The position numbers were made by a program, and so were the translations under genes. A DNA stretch of 64,000 nt from Acetobacterium woodii DSM 1030 (GTDB taxonomy: Bacteria > Bacillota > Clostridia > Eubacteriales > Eubacteriaceae), in the NCBI RefSeq assembly GCF_000247605.1, contig NC_016894.1, positions 1,849,732 through 1,913,731 on the forward strand. Direction: 5' to 3'. A model generated the notes under the pieces. The model saw nothing but the letters and a program-made list of their open reading frames with translations. It made no database searches and had not been told where the DNA came from. How positions within the stretch are numbered: position 1 is the first letter of the stretch; each line of letters begins with the position of its first letter. Below, piece after piece: positions 1 through 9,379 of the stretch.

Positions 1-2
1 AA

Positions 3-470
3 GGTAATACATGGGAAGTGGTAGGCCTTACCTGTGACAATAACGGTATTCCCAATGATGTGCAAACAAAATTGGATATTACCAAAAGCATGGTAGAAAA
101 AGCCGCTCAATATCAGATTACGCCAGATCGGATTCATATTGATCCATGTGTAATGGCACTTTCTACGGAAAATAATTCGATGTTGAATTTTCAACAGGAA
201 ATTAAAGCGATTAAGGAGCTCTATCCAACAATTCATGTAACCGGTGCCATAAGCAATATGTCGTTCGGATTGCCAGTACGTGCTCTTTTAAATAAAACGT
301 GTATGGCTTTTGCCATTCAGGCAGGGATGGATTCGGCGGTGATAGATCCAATGAATCGCGATATGATGGGTACTATTTTTGCAACATATGCACTTATGGG
401 TAAAGATAAACATTGCCGAAAATATAGTAAAGCGTATCGGTCTGGCCAGATCGGTCCGCTCGATAGATAA
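3..470 (+). CDS. Methyltetrahydrofolate:corrinoid methyltransferase, C-terminal part (partial at window edge)
   Basis: The reading frame is open from the first bases of the window, so the 5' end is missing. The residues just upstream of the first possible start (G-N-T-W-E-V) already read as family sequence, followed by VVGLTCDNNGIP. This is the pterin-binding (dihydropteroate-synthase-like TIM barrel) fold of AcsE, MtgA and MtvA-type enzymes, which move a methyl group between a corrinoid protein and tetrahydrofolate. The segments HIDPCVMALS, HVTGAISNMSFGLP and AGMDSAVIDPMN match the second half of that barrel. In acetogens such a gene is commonly the methyltransferase II of an O-demethylase or methylamine system, but its partners lie outside the window. 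A terminator follows directly. Confidence 0.85.
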   Translation, partial: GNTWEVVGLTCDNNGIPNDVQTKLDITKSMVEKAAQYQITPDRIHIDPCVMALSTENNSMLNFQQEIKAIKELYPTIHVTGAISNMSFGLPVRALLNKTCMAFAIQAGMDSAVIDPMNRDMMGTIFATYALMGKDKHCRKYSKAYRSGQIGPLDR

Positions 471-485
471 GAAACAATTAAAATT

Positions 486-533
486 AAACATATTGCCATT
501 GAATGTTGTATTTAATGGTAATATGTTTTTTTT
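486..533 (+). terminator. Rho-independent terminator after the methyltransferase gene
   Basis: Arms AACATATTGCCATT and AATGGTAATATGTT form a long stem with one bulge, followed by a run of eight T. Confidence 0.8.
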
Positions 534-598
534 ATAGGAATTAATGAATAGATTTATTTGGTAAAAAATTTATTTTCTTAAGATTAAAGGTAAAGCAA

Positions 599-627
599 TT
601 GACAATAAATGAATGATCGTTTACTAT
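599..627 (+). promoter_or_regulatory. Promoter of the TetR gene with a possible operator
   Basis: TTGACA (599-604), a 17-bp spacer and TACTAT (622-627). The spacer contains TGATCGTT (614-621). Its reverse complement AACGATCA recurs at 1293-1300 upstream of ftsH. This suggests, without proving it, a binding site for the TetR protein encoded here. Confidence 0.6.
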
Positions 628-644
628 AAAAATGAGGTGATCAG

Positions 645-1208
645 ATGAGAAAAAAAGATGATGAAAAAGAAAAAAACATAAAAGCAGCTGTCATTAAACT
701 GATCCTTCATGAAGGGTTTCACGGAACATCGATTTCTAAAATTGCTAAAGAGGCCGGCGTATCACCGGCGACACTTTATATTTATTTTGATAGCAAAGAA
801 ATGATGTTAAGGGATATTTATCAAGACTATGCGGAAGAGATTTATCATTATATGATAAATAGTATTCATCATGGAATGAATGGCAAGCAATTGATTGAAA
901 TTCTGATGCGAAGTTATTATGAATATATTCAGGAAAATGAAGAAATTTTTAATTTTGTCGAACAATTTTCTCACTGCCCGTCATTATCATGTGGTTGTGC
1001 TGGAATCCAAGGTATTTTTGATATCAACCATTTAGTTTCTGAACTTAAAGCGAATGAAGTGATCAGAGATTATTATAATGAAAATATCTTATCGATTATA
1101 TTTTATCCGGTTAAATCAATTGTAGTTGATCATGATAAATCAAGAAGTGAACAGGATGAATTACTTGAAGAAATGATAAGAATTATTCAAAACACATTGT
1201 TGAGATAA
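645..1208 (+). CDS. TetR/AcrR family transcriptional regulator
   Basis: A 187-residue protein with the usual TetR architecture. The N-terminal helix-turn-helix covers about residues 10-55 (GTSISKIAKEAGVSPATLY, then YFDSKEMML), and a helical ligand domain follows. ATG start after an AGGTGA Shine-Dalgarno-like site. The ligand domain carries three closely spaced cysteines at 111, 116 and 118 (HCPSLSCGC), which is unusual and could mean metal or thiol sensing. It lies between the methyltransferase gene and ftsH, and the same 8-mer occurs in its own promoter and upstream of ftsH. The target genes and the ligand are unknown. Confidence 0.85.
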   Translation: MRKKDDEKEKNIKAAVIKLILHEGFHGTSISKIAKEAGVSPATLYIYFDSKEMMLRDIYQDYAEEIYHYMINSIHHGMNGKQLIEILMRSYYEYIQENEEIFNFVEQFSHCPSLSCGCAGIQGIFDINHLVSELKANEVIRDYYNENILSIIFYPVKSIVVDHDKSRSEQDELLEEMIRIIQNTLLR

Positions 1209-1411
1209 ATGTCCGGATAAAAATGACGTGATTATTTTGGGAATTAGATTTTCGTGAAGTAATCACGTTAATTCTTAAAGAATAATTAAACGAACGATCA
1301 CTTTTAAAACAGTCGGGGTGATTGAGATAAACATTTTGTCAAAATTACATGTAAATAACAGTTTGGCAATTAAAATAAATTATATCTGATATACAAGAAG
1401 GAGGCATTACA

Positions 1412-3238
1412 TTGAAATATTTAAAAGGTTTTGGTGCGTACTTGCTTATTTTTATGATTTTGATTGGTGTTATTGGCTTTAATGCACTAAATGAAAAGCC
1501 GCAAAGTATGGATTACTCGCAGTTATTAACCGAAATTGAGGCGGGAAATGTTAAGAGTATCGCGCTTGAAAGTAATACCGCTACCATTGAATTGAACCAA
1601 GCTTTTGATGCAAATAGTGGAAATACAAAATATTCGGTAACGATTCCGCCAGACATTACCTCGGCTTCGGAACGTTTTACGCAGGCATTAGATAATAACT
1701 TGATTACAACCTATAGCATTACGCAGCCGTGGCAGGCACCGTGGTGGTTAATGTTAGTACCAACGGCTATTTTTATCATCATGATAGCAGTTTGGCTTGG
1801 TGCCAGCCAGAAACAGCAAAATGGCGGAATGGGCGGAAATCGAGCAATGGCATTTGGCAAAAGTAAGGCAAAAATGTCAGTTGATGGGCAGAATAAAGTA
1901 AATTTTGCTAATGTTGCCGGAGCCGATGAAGAAAAAGAAGAACTGGCAGAAATTGTCGAATTTTTGAAGGCTCCCAAAAAATTTGTTGATCTGGGTGCTA
2001 GAATTCCTAAGGGCGTTCTTTTAGTAGGACCTCCGGGAACAGGGAAAACATTGTTGGCAAAAGCAGTATCCGGTGAAGCCGGGGTGCCATTTTTTAGTAT
2101 CAGTGGTTCTGACTTTGTTGAAATGTTTGTCGGTGTTGGCGCTTCTCGCGTTCGTGATCTTTTTGAACAAGCTAAAAAAAATGCCCCATGTATCGTATTT
2201 ATTGATGAGATCGATGCAGTTGGTCGACATCGTGGCGCTGGTATGGGCGGTGGCAATGACGAACGAGAACAGACCTTAAATCAACTGCTAGTTGAAATGG
2301 ATGGTTTTGGCATTAATGAAGGCGTTATTCTGTTGGCGGCAACCAATCGTCCCGATGTACTTGATCCCGCTCTTTTAAGACCAGGACGTTTTGATCGTCG
2401 GGTGATTGTGGGATTGCCGGATATTAAAGGCCGAGAACAGATTTTAAAAGTTCATTCAGCGGGTAAACCATTTGACGAAGATGTTAAACTGGATGAAGTG
2501 GCACGAATCACACCGGGATTTACTGGTGCGGATTTGGAAAATTTGTTAAATGAAGCCGCTTTATTAACAGCGCGTGGAAATATGAAAAAAATTAATAATG
2601 ATGTCATTAAAGAAGCTGCCTTTAAGGTCATGATGGGTCCAGAAAAGAAAAGTCATGTGATGAGCGAAAAAGATAAAAAAGTAACCGCTTTTCATGAGGC
2701 CGGTCATGCGATTGCCATTAAACTTGTTTCGTCGAGCCAGAATGTCGATCGGGTGTCAATTATTCCATCGGGGATGGCTGGTGGTTACACGGCTAGCAGG
2801 CCATTAGAAGATCAAAGCTATCAAACAAAATCGCAACTGATTGAAGAAATAATCATTGCTTTGGGGGGCCGAGCCGCGGAAGAGATTATTCTCAATGAAG
2901 TAAGTACGGGGGCATCAAGTGATTTGAAAAAGGTTAACCAAATTGCCAGAAATATGGTGACGAAATATGGAATGAGTGATCAATTAACAAATATGATTTT
3001 TGGAAATGAAAATGATGAAGTCTTTTTAGGTCGAGATTTTACGCAAACACGAAATTATAGCGATGAGGTTGCCGGAATTATTGATCATGAAATAAAAAGC
3101 ATTATTGATCAGGCATATCAACGGACCTTGACGTTACTTAGAGAAAATATCGAAAAACTAAATCGTTTGGCAGAAACGCTGTTGCTTAAGGAAAAAGTCG
3201 AAGGTCGGGAGTTCGAAGAGATTTTTCAGGGAGCATAA
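1412..3238 (+). CDS. ftsH: ATP-dependent zinc metalloprotease FtsH
   Basis: Membrane-anchored AAA+ protease that degrades misfolded membrane proteins and short-lived regulators. 608 residues, normal length. Two N-terminal membrane segments (about 8-24 and 110-130) flank an extracytoplasmic domain. The AAA module has Walker A GPPGTGKT (206-213), Walker B FIDEID (about 263-268) and the second region of homology around [18 protein letters not shown]. The zinc protease motif is HEAGH (428-432). The start is TTG with a strong GGAGG site about 7 nt upstream. It is monocistronic, with a terminator right after the stop. Acetobacterium relatives may carry more than one ftsH; hpt or tilS, which often precede the housekeeping copy, are absent here. 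Confidence 0.97.
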   Translation: MKYLKGFGAYLLIFMILIGVIGFNALNEKPQSMDYSQLLTEIEAGNVKSIALESNTATIELNQAFDANSGNTKYSVTIPPDITSASERFTQALDNNLITTYSITQPWQAPWWLMLVPTAIFIIMIAVWLGASQKQQNGGMGGNRAMAFGKSKAKMSVDGQNKVNFANVAGADEEKEELAEIVEFLKAPKKFVDLGARIPKGVLLVGPPGTGKTLLAKAVSGEAGVPFFSISGSDFVEMFVGVGASRVRDLFEQAKKNAPCIVFIDEIDAVGRHRGAGMGGGNDEREQTLNQLLVEMDGFGINEGVILLAATNRPDVLDPALLRPGRFDRRVIVGLPDIKGREQILKVHSAGKPFDEDVKLDEVARITPGFTGADLENLLNEAALLTARGNMKKINNDVIKEAAFKVMMGPEKKSHVMSEKDKKVTAFHEAGHAIAIKLVSSSQNVDRVSIIPSGMAGGYTASRPLEDQSYQTKSQLIEEIIIALGGRAAEEIILNEVSTGASSDLKKVNQIARNMVTKYGMSDQLTNMIFGNENDEVFLGRDFTQTRNYSDEVAGIIDHEIKSIIDQAYQRTLTLLRENIEKLNRLAETLLLKEKVEGREFEEIFQGA

Positions 3239-3249
3239 TAAATTTAAAT

Positions 3250-3275
3250 AAAAAAGTGCCTTTGGTCACTTTTTT
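3250..3275. terminator. Bidirectional terminator between ftsH and padR
   Basis: A6-GTGCC and GGTCAC-T6 arms form a short hairpin with T runs readable from both sides. It lies between the convergent ends of ftsH and the padR gene. Confidence 0.7.
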
Positions 3276-3300
3276 ATTTATTCAATTTTTCGATCGATGA

Positions 3301-3846
3301 TCAAGATGTTTTGATTGCGTCAAGGCATTTGTACAGCCAGGCAATATATGAATCTTCTCTCATAACCGCGCCTAGTAAAACGGCATAATCACCAAATTCT
3401 TTTGTTCCATATTGAGGAATATTATTCCAAAACGCAGTTAAGGATTTTTCAAGAGATTCTTTTTTAGAATTATGTTTACTAAGCTGGCTATGTAAATGCT
3501 TTTCATAATCTGATAAAGACATAAAATCAGTGAAAAAAGTTCTTAATCGGAACACATCCTTTGGGGTTACACCCAAAGGCTCATCTCTTGATAACCATTT
3601 AACAAATTCTTCATGGCCCTTCGGAGTAATGGTATATAATTTTTTTTCCATTTTCTCTCCTTGAATAATCAATTCCACAGAAATGAGTTCTTCATCCAAT
3701 AAACGCTTTAATTCAGGGTACACCTGACTGTGTTTTGCATGCCAAAAATTTGCCATAATACGTTTTTCGAATTCTTTAGAAATATCATATCCAGTTATAG
3801 GTTCACGATTAATTAATCCGAGTAAAGCATATTTTAATGTTCTCAC
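3301..3846 (-). CDS. padR: PadR-type phenolic-acid-responsive repressor, likely regulator of the car operon
   Basis: 181 residues, the length of classical PadR rather than the short 105-110-residue subfamily. The winged helix spans about residues 1-85 (LKYALLGLINREPITGYDIS, FWHAKHSQVYPELKRL, KKLYTITPKGHEEF), followed by the C-terminal Vir_act_alpha_C coiled domain. From memory, the wording is very close to Bacillus subtilis PadR, which represses phenolic-acid decarboxylase and is released by p-coumarate, ferulate or caffeate. It is transcribed divergently from carABCDE, whose substrate is the phenolic acid caffeate. A perfect PadR-type operator lies in the shared intergenic region. The inferred role is a caffeate-responsive repressor of car; this is not shown experimentally here. 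Confidence 0.88.
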   Translation of the reverse strand: MRTLKYALLGLINREPITGYDISKEFEKRIMANFWHAKHSQVYPELKRLLDEELISVELIIQGEKMEKKLYTITPKGHEEFVKWLSRDEPLGVTPKDVFRLRTFFTDFMSLSDYEKHLHSQLSKHNSKKESLEKSLTAFWNNIPQYGTKEFGDYAVLLGAVMREDSYIAWLYKCLDAIKTS

Positions 3847-4048
3847 TGGTATTCCCCTTTCAAAGATTTGTGTTAATAACTAATACACAGTTAAATATTT
3901 TAACATAACTAAATAAAGATGGATAGAACTATATGTAAGTCTTTGAATAAAACACATGATTTAAAAGAAATTATGCGAAAAAGTTTTCGTAAAATATAAT
4001 TATAGTAAAAAATGACAATAATATCAAGCAAAAGGTGTAATACTTAAA

Positions 4049-4064
4049 ATGTTTAATACAACAT
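4049..4064 (+). promoter_or_regulatory. PadR-type operator ATGT-N8-ACAT upstream of carA
   Basis: ATGT (4049-4052), eight bases, ACAT (4061-4064): exactly the inverted repeat reported for PadR repressors of phenolic-acid genes. It sits 7 nt upstream of the likely carA -35 box. A further ACATG half-site overlaps the -35 region. Nearer padR, the dyad GTTAAATATTTTAAC (about 3882-3896) may serve the padR side. Confidence 0.7.
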
Positions 4065-4071
4065 GTAACTA

Positions 4072-4100
4072 TTGACATGATTTGCGAAGTGTGATAAATT
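4072..4100 (+). promoter_or_regulatory. Probable carA promoter
   Basis: TTGACA (4072-4077), 17-bp spacer, TAAATT (4095-4100). The -35 box is perfect and the -10 box weak. The transcript would begin about 70 nt upstream of the carA ATG. Confidence 0.55.
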
Positions 4101-4178
4101 AATAACATAAATATCTACAAAATTACTAAAAACTTTGGAATAAAATAGGGGTAATATTTTAGCAAGGAGGACAATTTT

Positions 4179-5753
4179 ATGGCTAAATTTATTTCAGCAA
4201 AAGAAGCAGCAAAGTTAATTCCAGATGGTTCAACAGTTGGTGTGGCTGGAATGGGGCTTGCAGGATGGCCAGAAGAAGTAGCAGTGGCAATTGCCGACAA
4301 CTTTAAAGAAACCGGACATCCCTGTAACTTGACAATGAAACAGGGAAGTGCAATGGGGGACTGGCGTGAAAGAGGAATGACCAGACTTGGGCTTGAGGGA
4401 TTAGTTACAAAATGGTCGGCTGCACACATTGGTTCGGCTTTTGCAATGAACGATCTCGTGCGGGCAGAAAAAATGGCATGCCATTGTTTACCGCAAGGTG
4501 TAATCGTTAATCTTTGGCGAGAAATTGCTGCTAAAAGACCAGGTCTGATTACCAAAGTCGGATTAGGTACTTTTGTAGATCCGCGCTTAGAAGGTGGGAA
4601 AATGAATAAAGTTACCACTGAAGATCTGGTCGAACTCATTGAATTCAACGGTGAAGAATACTTATTTTATAAATCTTTTAAATTAGACGTTGCTATGTTA
4701 CGGGGAACCACGGCAGATGAGAATGGTAACATCACCTTTGAAAATGAAGGTCCTATCAATGAAGGTCTGGCAGTCGCTCAAGCGGCTAAAAATAGTGGTG
4801 GGATTGTTATTGTTCAAGTGGAATATCAAGCACTAAAAAATACCTTGAAACCGAAAGATGTAAAGATTCCAGGTGCTCTGGTTGACTACGTCGTTGTCGC
4901 TACCGATAAAAATGCATGTTGGCAAACCGAAGGTGTGTATTATGAACCGGCTTTTGCTGGAAATTTGAGAAAACCATTGAGTGCTATTCCAATCTTGCCG
5001 CTAACCGAAAGAAAAGTGATGGCCAGACGTGCCGCAATGGAATTATCAAAAGGTGATTTAGTTAATCTTGGTGTTGGTATTCCTTCGGATGTCGCAAGTA
5101 TTGTATCAGAAGCTGGTTATATTGAGGAAATTACCATGACAACAGAAATTGGTGGTTTTGGTGGAATTCCTGCCAGCCTTCCAAATTTTGGCAGTTCATA
5201 TAATGCTGAAGCTAATATAGATCATGGTTCGATGTTTGATTTATATGATGGTGGCGGAATCGATGTTGCGGTTCTTGGTTTGGCGCAAGCAGATGAAGCG
5301 GGAAATATCAATGTCAGTAAATTTACCATTCCGGGTCTGGGTGATCGATTGACTGGTCCTGGGGGATTTATTAATATCACTCAGAGTACCCAAAAAGTTG
5401 TTTTTGCAGGTTCTTTCAATGCAAAATGTGAAGTGGAAATAAGCGATGGGAAACTGATTATTAAAAAAGAAGGTAGAGGCAAAAAATTATTAAAAGAAGT
5501 AGAACAAGTTACCTTTAGCGGAAAATACGCAGCAGAAAACGGTCAAGAAATCCTCTATGTTACGGAACGATGTGTATTTAAACTCATCAATGGAAAAATG
5601 ACTGTTATTGAAATAGCTCCTGGTATTGATCTTCAAAAAGATATTCTGGATCAGATGGATTTCACACCAGCGATTTCAGCTGATCTGAAAGAAATGGATT
5701 CAGGTTTATTTTCTGAAAAATGGGATGGACTTGATACAATAATGGGCAAGTAG
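4179..5753 (+). CDS. carA: CarA: hydrocaffeyl-CoA:caffeate CoA-transferase
   Basis: A 524-residue class I CoA-transferase with fused alpha and beta halves, like propionate/acetate CoA-transferases. The catalytic glutamate is Glu323 in TTEIGGFGG. It moves CoA from hydrocaffeyl-CoA to caffeate, so that steady-state caffeate activation needs no ATP. Strong AGGAGG site before the ATG. It is the first gene of the five-gene caffeate operon known from A. woodii (carABCDE), with the same gene order here. The name rests on that order: the domain alone would give only 'CoA-transferase'. Expression is probably PadR-controlled through the site at 4049-4064. Confidence 0.9.
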   Translation: MAKFISAKEAAKLIPDGSTVGVAGMGLAGWPEEVAVAIADNFKETGHPCNLTMKQGSAMGDWRERGMTRLGLEGLVTKWSAAHIGSAFAMNDLVRAEKMACHCLPQGVIVNLWREIAAKRPGLITKVGLGTFVDPRLEGGKMNKVTTEDLVELIEFNGEEYLFYKSFKLDVAMLRGTTADENGNITFENEGPINEGLAVAQAAKNSGGIVIVQVEYQALKNTLKPKDVKIPGALVDYVVVATDKNACWQTEGVYYEPAFAGNLRKPLSAIPILPLTERKVMARRAAMELSKGDLVNLGVGIPSDVASIVSEAGYIEEITMTTEIGGFGGIPASLPNFGSSYNAEANIDHGSMFDLYDGGGIDVAVLGLAQADEAGNINVSKFTIPGLGDRLTGPGGFINITQSTQKVVFAGSFNAKCEVEISDGKLIIKKEGRGKKLLKEVEQVTFSGKYAAENGQEILYVTERCVFKLINGKMTVIEIAPGIDLQKDILDQMDFTPAISADLKEMDSGLFSEKWDGLDTIMGK

Positions 5754-5782
5754 TTGGTGCTCGAGTTTAGGAAGTGATAAAT

Positions 5783-7351
5783 GTGGAACTTATAAGGCAT
5801 ACAATTAATTCTTTTTTTAACGAAAGAGTAAAAAAGACCCCAAATAAAGTTGCCATAGTATTTGGGGATGATGCTTACACATGGTTGGAGCTGGATCAGA
5901 TTTCAGATGGCATTGCATTGGAATTACTTAAATCCGATGTGAAAAAAGGAACCCATGTGGGAATTTGGAGTCTGAACAGTCCACTTTTTATGCTTTACTT
6001 TCTGGCATTGGCGAAAATTGGGGCAGTAACAGTACTGATCAATACTCGTTGTCATCTTTCAGAGCTAGAAGATTTGTTAGATTATGCTGATGTGACGGTC
6101 TTATGCTATGGAGAAGATTCGAATACACTTAAATTCTTGGAGACGATTGAACAGCTTGACAGAAAAAGACTTCTTTTAATGAAAAAAATAATTGCCATTG
6201 GAAAAAATAAAAAAGACATTCCGGCGCAATGTAAAAAGAAGCTAATTGAAGGTGATGATCTGAAGCTGATCGGCAACGCAAAAAAAGATGTCTTTCCAGA
6301 CGATGTGCTGGGTATTTTATTCACTTCCGGTACGACATCAGCGGCAAAAGGGGTCATGCTCAGTCATTTTGCAACGATTAATATTGCCATTGAAACAGTG
6401 ACACAAATGCATTGGAATGAAAATGATAAAAGCTGTCTGGGAATTCCGTTGTTTCATTGTTTTGGTCTTTCATCAGGGTTTATGGCCGGCATATATGCTG
6501 GCATCGAGATATATTTATTGGAAAACTATCAAACAATCCGGGTTTTGAAATGTGTTGAAACAAATCAATGTACCATTTTTAATGGTGTGCCAACGATGTT
6601 TATGGCGATGATCAAGCATCCCAGATTTAAAACCTACAATCTTAGTTTATTAAACAGTGGAATTATTGCAGGGTCTTATGTGAATGCAAATGACTATCTG
6701 TCTATCTGCAAAGAACTTAAAATGGAAAAACTTCAGATGTCTTACGGTCAGACGGAGGCATCGCCGAGTATTACTTTTTCTGATTATGAGGATACTATTC
6801 TCGATAAAAGCAGGTCAGTCGGAAAAGTGATTCCCCATGTTGACTTAAAAATATTGGTATCAAATCAGAATGAAATTTGCATTAAAGGTTATAATACGAT
6901 GTTAGGTTATTATAAACTAGATGAAGAAACAAAAAAGGCCATCGATAGTGAAGGTTGGCTTCATACCGGTGATTTGGGATATTTGGATGCGGATGGAAAT
7001 CTTTGCATTACCGGACGGCTAAAAGAAATGATTGTCCGTGGTGGTGAGAATATATCACCCTATGAAATTGAAAATCAGATTAAAAATTTTCCTTACGTTG
7101 CGGATGTCAAAGTCATTGGGATCGAGGAAGAAGTGTTACAGGAGGAAATTGCTGCTTGTATCGTCACGGATGGTCGGAAAAAATTAAACGAAACTGAAAT
7201 TCGAGAATTTTTAAGTCACTATCTTGCGGCATATAAAATACCTAAATATTTTATCTTTTTAAAAAAATTCCCGTTGAATGCCAGTGGGAAAATAATTCTG
7301 GCTGAACTGAAAGACCAGATTAAGATGATTATCAATACAAATAAAAATTAG
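5783..7351 (+). CDS. carB: CarB: ATP-dependent caffeyl-CoA synthetase
   Basis: Acyl-CoA synthetase of the ANL superfamily, about 522 residues. The P-loop is FTSGTTSAAKGVMLSH, with the A5-type motif MSYGQTEASP, A7 around GWLHTGDLGYLDADG and A8 around GRLKEMIVRGGENISPYE. The catalytic lysine sits near the C-terminus in PLNASGKI. It primes the pathway by activating caffeate with ATP. A GTG at 5774 is also in frame, but the AGGAAG site (5769-5774) is correctly spaced only for the GTG at 5783, which I chose. It follows carA by about 30 nt. Confidence 0.92.
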   Translation: MELIRHTINSFFNERVKKTPNKVAIVFGDDAYTWLELDQISDGIALELLKSDVKKGTHVGIWSLNSPLFMLYFLALAKIGAVTVLINTRCHLSELEDLLDYADVTVLCYGEDSNTLKFLETIEQLDRKRLLLMKKIIAIGKNKKDIPAQCKKKLIEGDDLKLIGNAKKDVFPDDVLGILFTSGTTSAAKGVMLSHFATINIAIETVTQMHWNENDKSCLGIPLFHCFGLSSGFMAGIYAGIEIYLLENYQTIRVLKCVETNQCTIFNGVPTMFMAMIKHPRFKTYNLSLLNSGIIAGSYVNANDYLSICKELKMEKLQMSYGQTEASPSITFSDYEDTILDKSRSVGKVIPHVDLKILVSNQNEICIKGYNTMLGYYKLDEETKKAIDSEGWLHTGDLGYLDADGNLCITGRLKEMIVRGGENISPYEIENQIKNFPYVADVKVIGIEEEVLQEEIAACIVTDGRKKLNETEIREFLSHYLAAYKIPKYFIFLKKFPLNASGKIILAELKDQIKMIINTNKN

Positions 7352-7371
7352 CCAAGCTAAGGAGGAAAAAA

Positions 7372-8511
7372 ATGTATTTCAGTGAACAAAATAAAATGAT
7401 TCGTAAGTTAGCAAGAGATTTTGCAGAAAAAGAATTAACAACCGAAATATTGGATGAAGTGGAAGAATCAGGTGAATTTCCCCAGGAGATTCTTGATAAA
7501 ATGGCGAAATTTGGATTTTTTGGGATTAAGATTCCAAAATCATTAGGCGGTTCTGGTGGAGATCATATGTCCTACGTTATTTGCATGGAAGAGTTTGCCC
7601 GGGTTAGTGGTGTGGCCAGTGTCTATTTGTCATCACCTAACTCACTAGCCGGGGGTCCCTTGCTGTTATCAGGAACTGAGGAACAAATCGAAAAATACCT
7701 AAAACCGATTATAACCGGGAAGAAAAAACTGGCCTTTGCGCTGACCGAACCGGGAGCTGGTTCGGATGCCGGTGGAATGTCAACGACTGCCGTGGATATG
7801 GGAGATTATTATCTCTTAAATGGCAGAAAAACATTTATTACGATGGCACCTCTTTGTGATGATGCAGTTATCTATGCTAAAACTGATATGTCAAAGGGTA
7901 CCCGAGGTATTTCAGCATTTATCGTTGACTTAAAATCCGAAGGGGTTTCGATGGGGAAAAATGAGCACAAGATGGGTCTGATTGGCTGTGCGACATCGGA
8001 CATTATTATGGAAGATGTGAAGGTACCCAAAGAAAATCGGTTGGGAGAAGTGAATAAAGGTTTTAGTAATGCTATGAAAACCTTGGACGTGGGAAGACTT
8101 GGGGTAGCCTCCCAATCGATTGGAGTAGCTCAGGGAGCTCTGGATGAAGCCATTAAATACGCGAAAGAACGAAAACAATTTGGAAAACGGATTGCCGATT
8201 TTCAGGCAATTGCTTTTATGATCGCTGATATGGCAACTAAGCTTGAAGCCGCAAAACTACTGGTCTATAATGCCGCCAGTTTAATGGATAATAAGAAGAA
8301 TGCTACGAAAGAAGCCTCTATGGCCAAGTTCTATGCTTCAGAAATTTGTAATGAAATTTGTGCCAAGGCGGTCCAGATTCACGGCGGTTATGGCTATATC
8401 AAAGAATACAAAGTCGAACGGATGTATCGGGATTGTCGGGTCTTCACTATTTACGAAGGCACCTCACAGGTTCAACAGATGGTTATTTCCGGAATGCTGT
8501 TGAAAAAATAA
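7372..8511 (+). CDS. carC: CarC: caffeyl-CoA reductase (acyl-CoA dehydrogenase family)
   Basis: A 379-residue flavoprotein of the acyl-CoA dehydrogenase family, full length. It contains FALTEPGAGSDAGG, the substrate/FAD-binding segment, and the C-terminal QIHGGYGYIKEY and YRDCRVFTIYEGTSQVQ, with the catalytic base region IYEGTS. In A. woodii, CarC forms a complex with CarD and CarE that reduces caffeyl-CoA to hydrocaffeyl-CoA with NADH and simultaneously reduces ferredoxin (flavin-based electron bifurcation). GGAGG site 7 nt before the ATG. By sequence alone it could be a butyryl-CoA-type dehydrogenase; the carAB context decides. Confidence 0.92.
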   Translation: MYFSEQNKMIRKLARDFAEKELTTEILDEVEESGEFPQEILDKMAKFGFFGIKIPKSLGGSGGDHMSYVICMEEFARVSGVASVYLSSPNSLAGGPLLLSGTEEQIEKYLKPIITGKKKLAFALTEPGAGSDAGGMSTTAVDMGDYYLLNGRKTFITMAPLCDDAVIYAKTDMSKGTRGISAFIVDLKSEGVSMGKNEHKMGLIGCATSDIIMEDVKVPKENRLGEVNKGFSNAMKTLDVGRLGVASQSIGVAQGALDEAIKYAKERKQFGKRIADFQAIAFMIADMATKLEAAKLLVYNAASLMDNKKNATKEASMAKFYASEICNEICAKAVQIHGGYGYIKEYKVERMYRDCRVFTIYEGTSQVQQMVISGMLLKK

Positions 8512-8575
8512 GATTGACATCAAAACTGAACGGACTAACGATATTTTTAGAGATCAAGAAAGGATATAAATTTAG

Positions 8576-9364
8576 ATGAGAATTCTAGTTTGTGCTAAAC
8601 AAGTTCCGGATACGAATGAGGTAAAAATCGATCCAAAAACAGGAACAATGATACGAGAAGGTGTACCCAGTATTTTAAATCCCGATGATGCCAATGCGTT
8701 AGAAGCAGCGCTAGTCATTAAAGACGAAAACCCGGGAACAGAAGTGATTGTAATGACCATGGGACCACCCCAGGCTTCAGAAATGTTGCGGGAATGTCTG
8801 GCGATGGGTGCTGATGAAGCTTATTTATTAAGTGATCGCGCTTTTGGTGGCGCCGATACCTGGGCAACCTCTGCAACCTTGGCAGCCGGGATTAAAAAAG
8901 TTAAAAAAGTAGATCTGGTATTAGCGGGAAGACAGGCTATCGATGGCGATACCGCTCAAGTTGGATCACAGATTGCGCAACGGTTAAAAATGCCAGTTGT
9001 TACCTATGTTGAAGATATTAAAATTGAAGATAAAAAAGCGATTGTTCATCGACAAATGGAAGACGGTTATGAAGTTATTGAAGTTCAGCTGCCTTGTTTG
9101 TTAACTTGTGTGAAAGAATTGAATGACCCACGATATATGAGTGTTGGAGGTATCATGGATGCCTATGAACAACCGATTACGATATGGAATCATGAAGATA
9201 TTGGGTTGTCACCAGAAGCTTGCGGTTTAAATGCATCGCCTACTCAGGTATTCCGTTCGTTCTCACCACCAGCTAAAGGTGGTGGTGAAATGATTACCGG
9301 GACCACCGTTAATGAAGTTGCTGGCAGCCTGGTTTCAAAGCTTAAAGAAAAGCATATAATTTAG
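8576..9364 (+). CDS. carD: CarD: electron-transfer flavoprotein beta subunit (EtfB)
   Basis: A 262-residue EtfB with the canonical start MRILVCAKQVPDTNEVK and the nucleotide-binding segments LAGRQAIDGDTAQVGSQIA and MGADEAYLLSDRAFGG. In the CarCDE complex it is the bifurcating Etf half that, in homologous structures, carries the FAD accepting electrons from NADH. It lies between carC and carE with short gaps and AAAGGA-type ribosome-binding sites, in one transcription unit. Confidence 0.93.
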   Translation: MRILVCAKQVPDTNEVKIDPKTGTMIREGVPSILNPDDANALEAALVIKDENPGTEVIVMTMGPPQASEMLRECLAMGADEAYLLSDRAFGGADTWATSATLAAGIKKVKKVDLVLAGRQAIDGDTAQVGSQIAQRLKMPVVTYVEDIKIEDKKAIVHRQMEDGYEVIEVQLPCLLTCVKELNDPRYMSVGGIMDAYEQPITIWNHEDIGLSPEACGLNASPTQVFRSFSPPAKGGGEMITGTTVNEVAGSLVSKLKEKHII

Positions 9365-9379
9365 AAAGGACAAATAAAA

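Noticed and set aside
1711-2256. 181-codon minus-strand frame inside ftsH
   Set aside because: Shadow of the AAA domain; Pro/Ser-rich low-complexity translation with no start signal.
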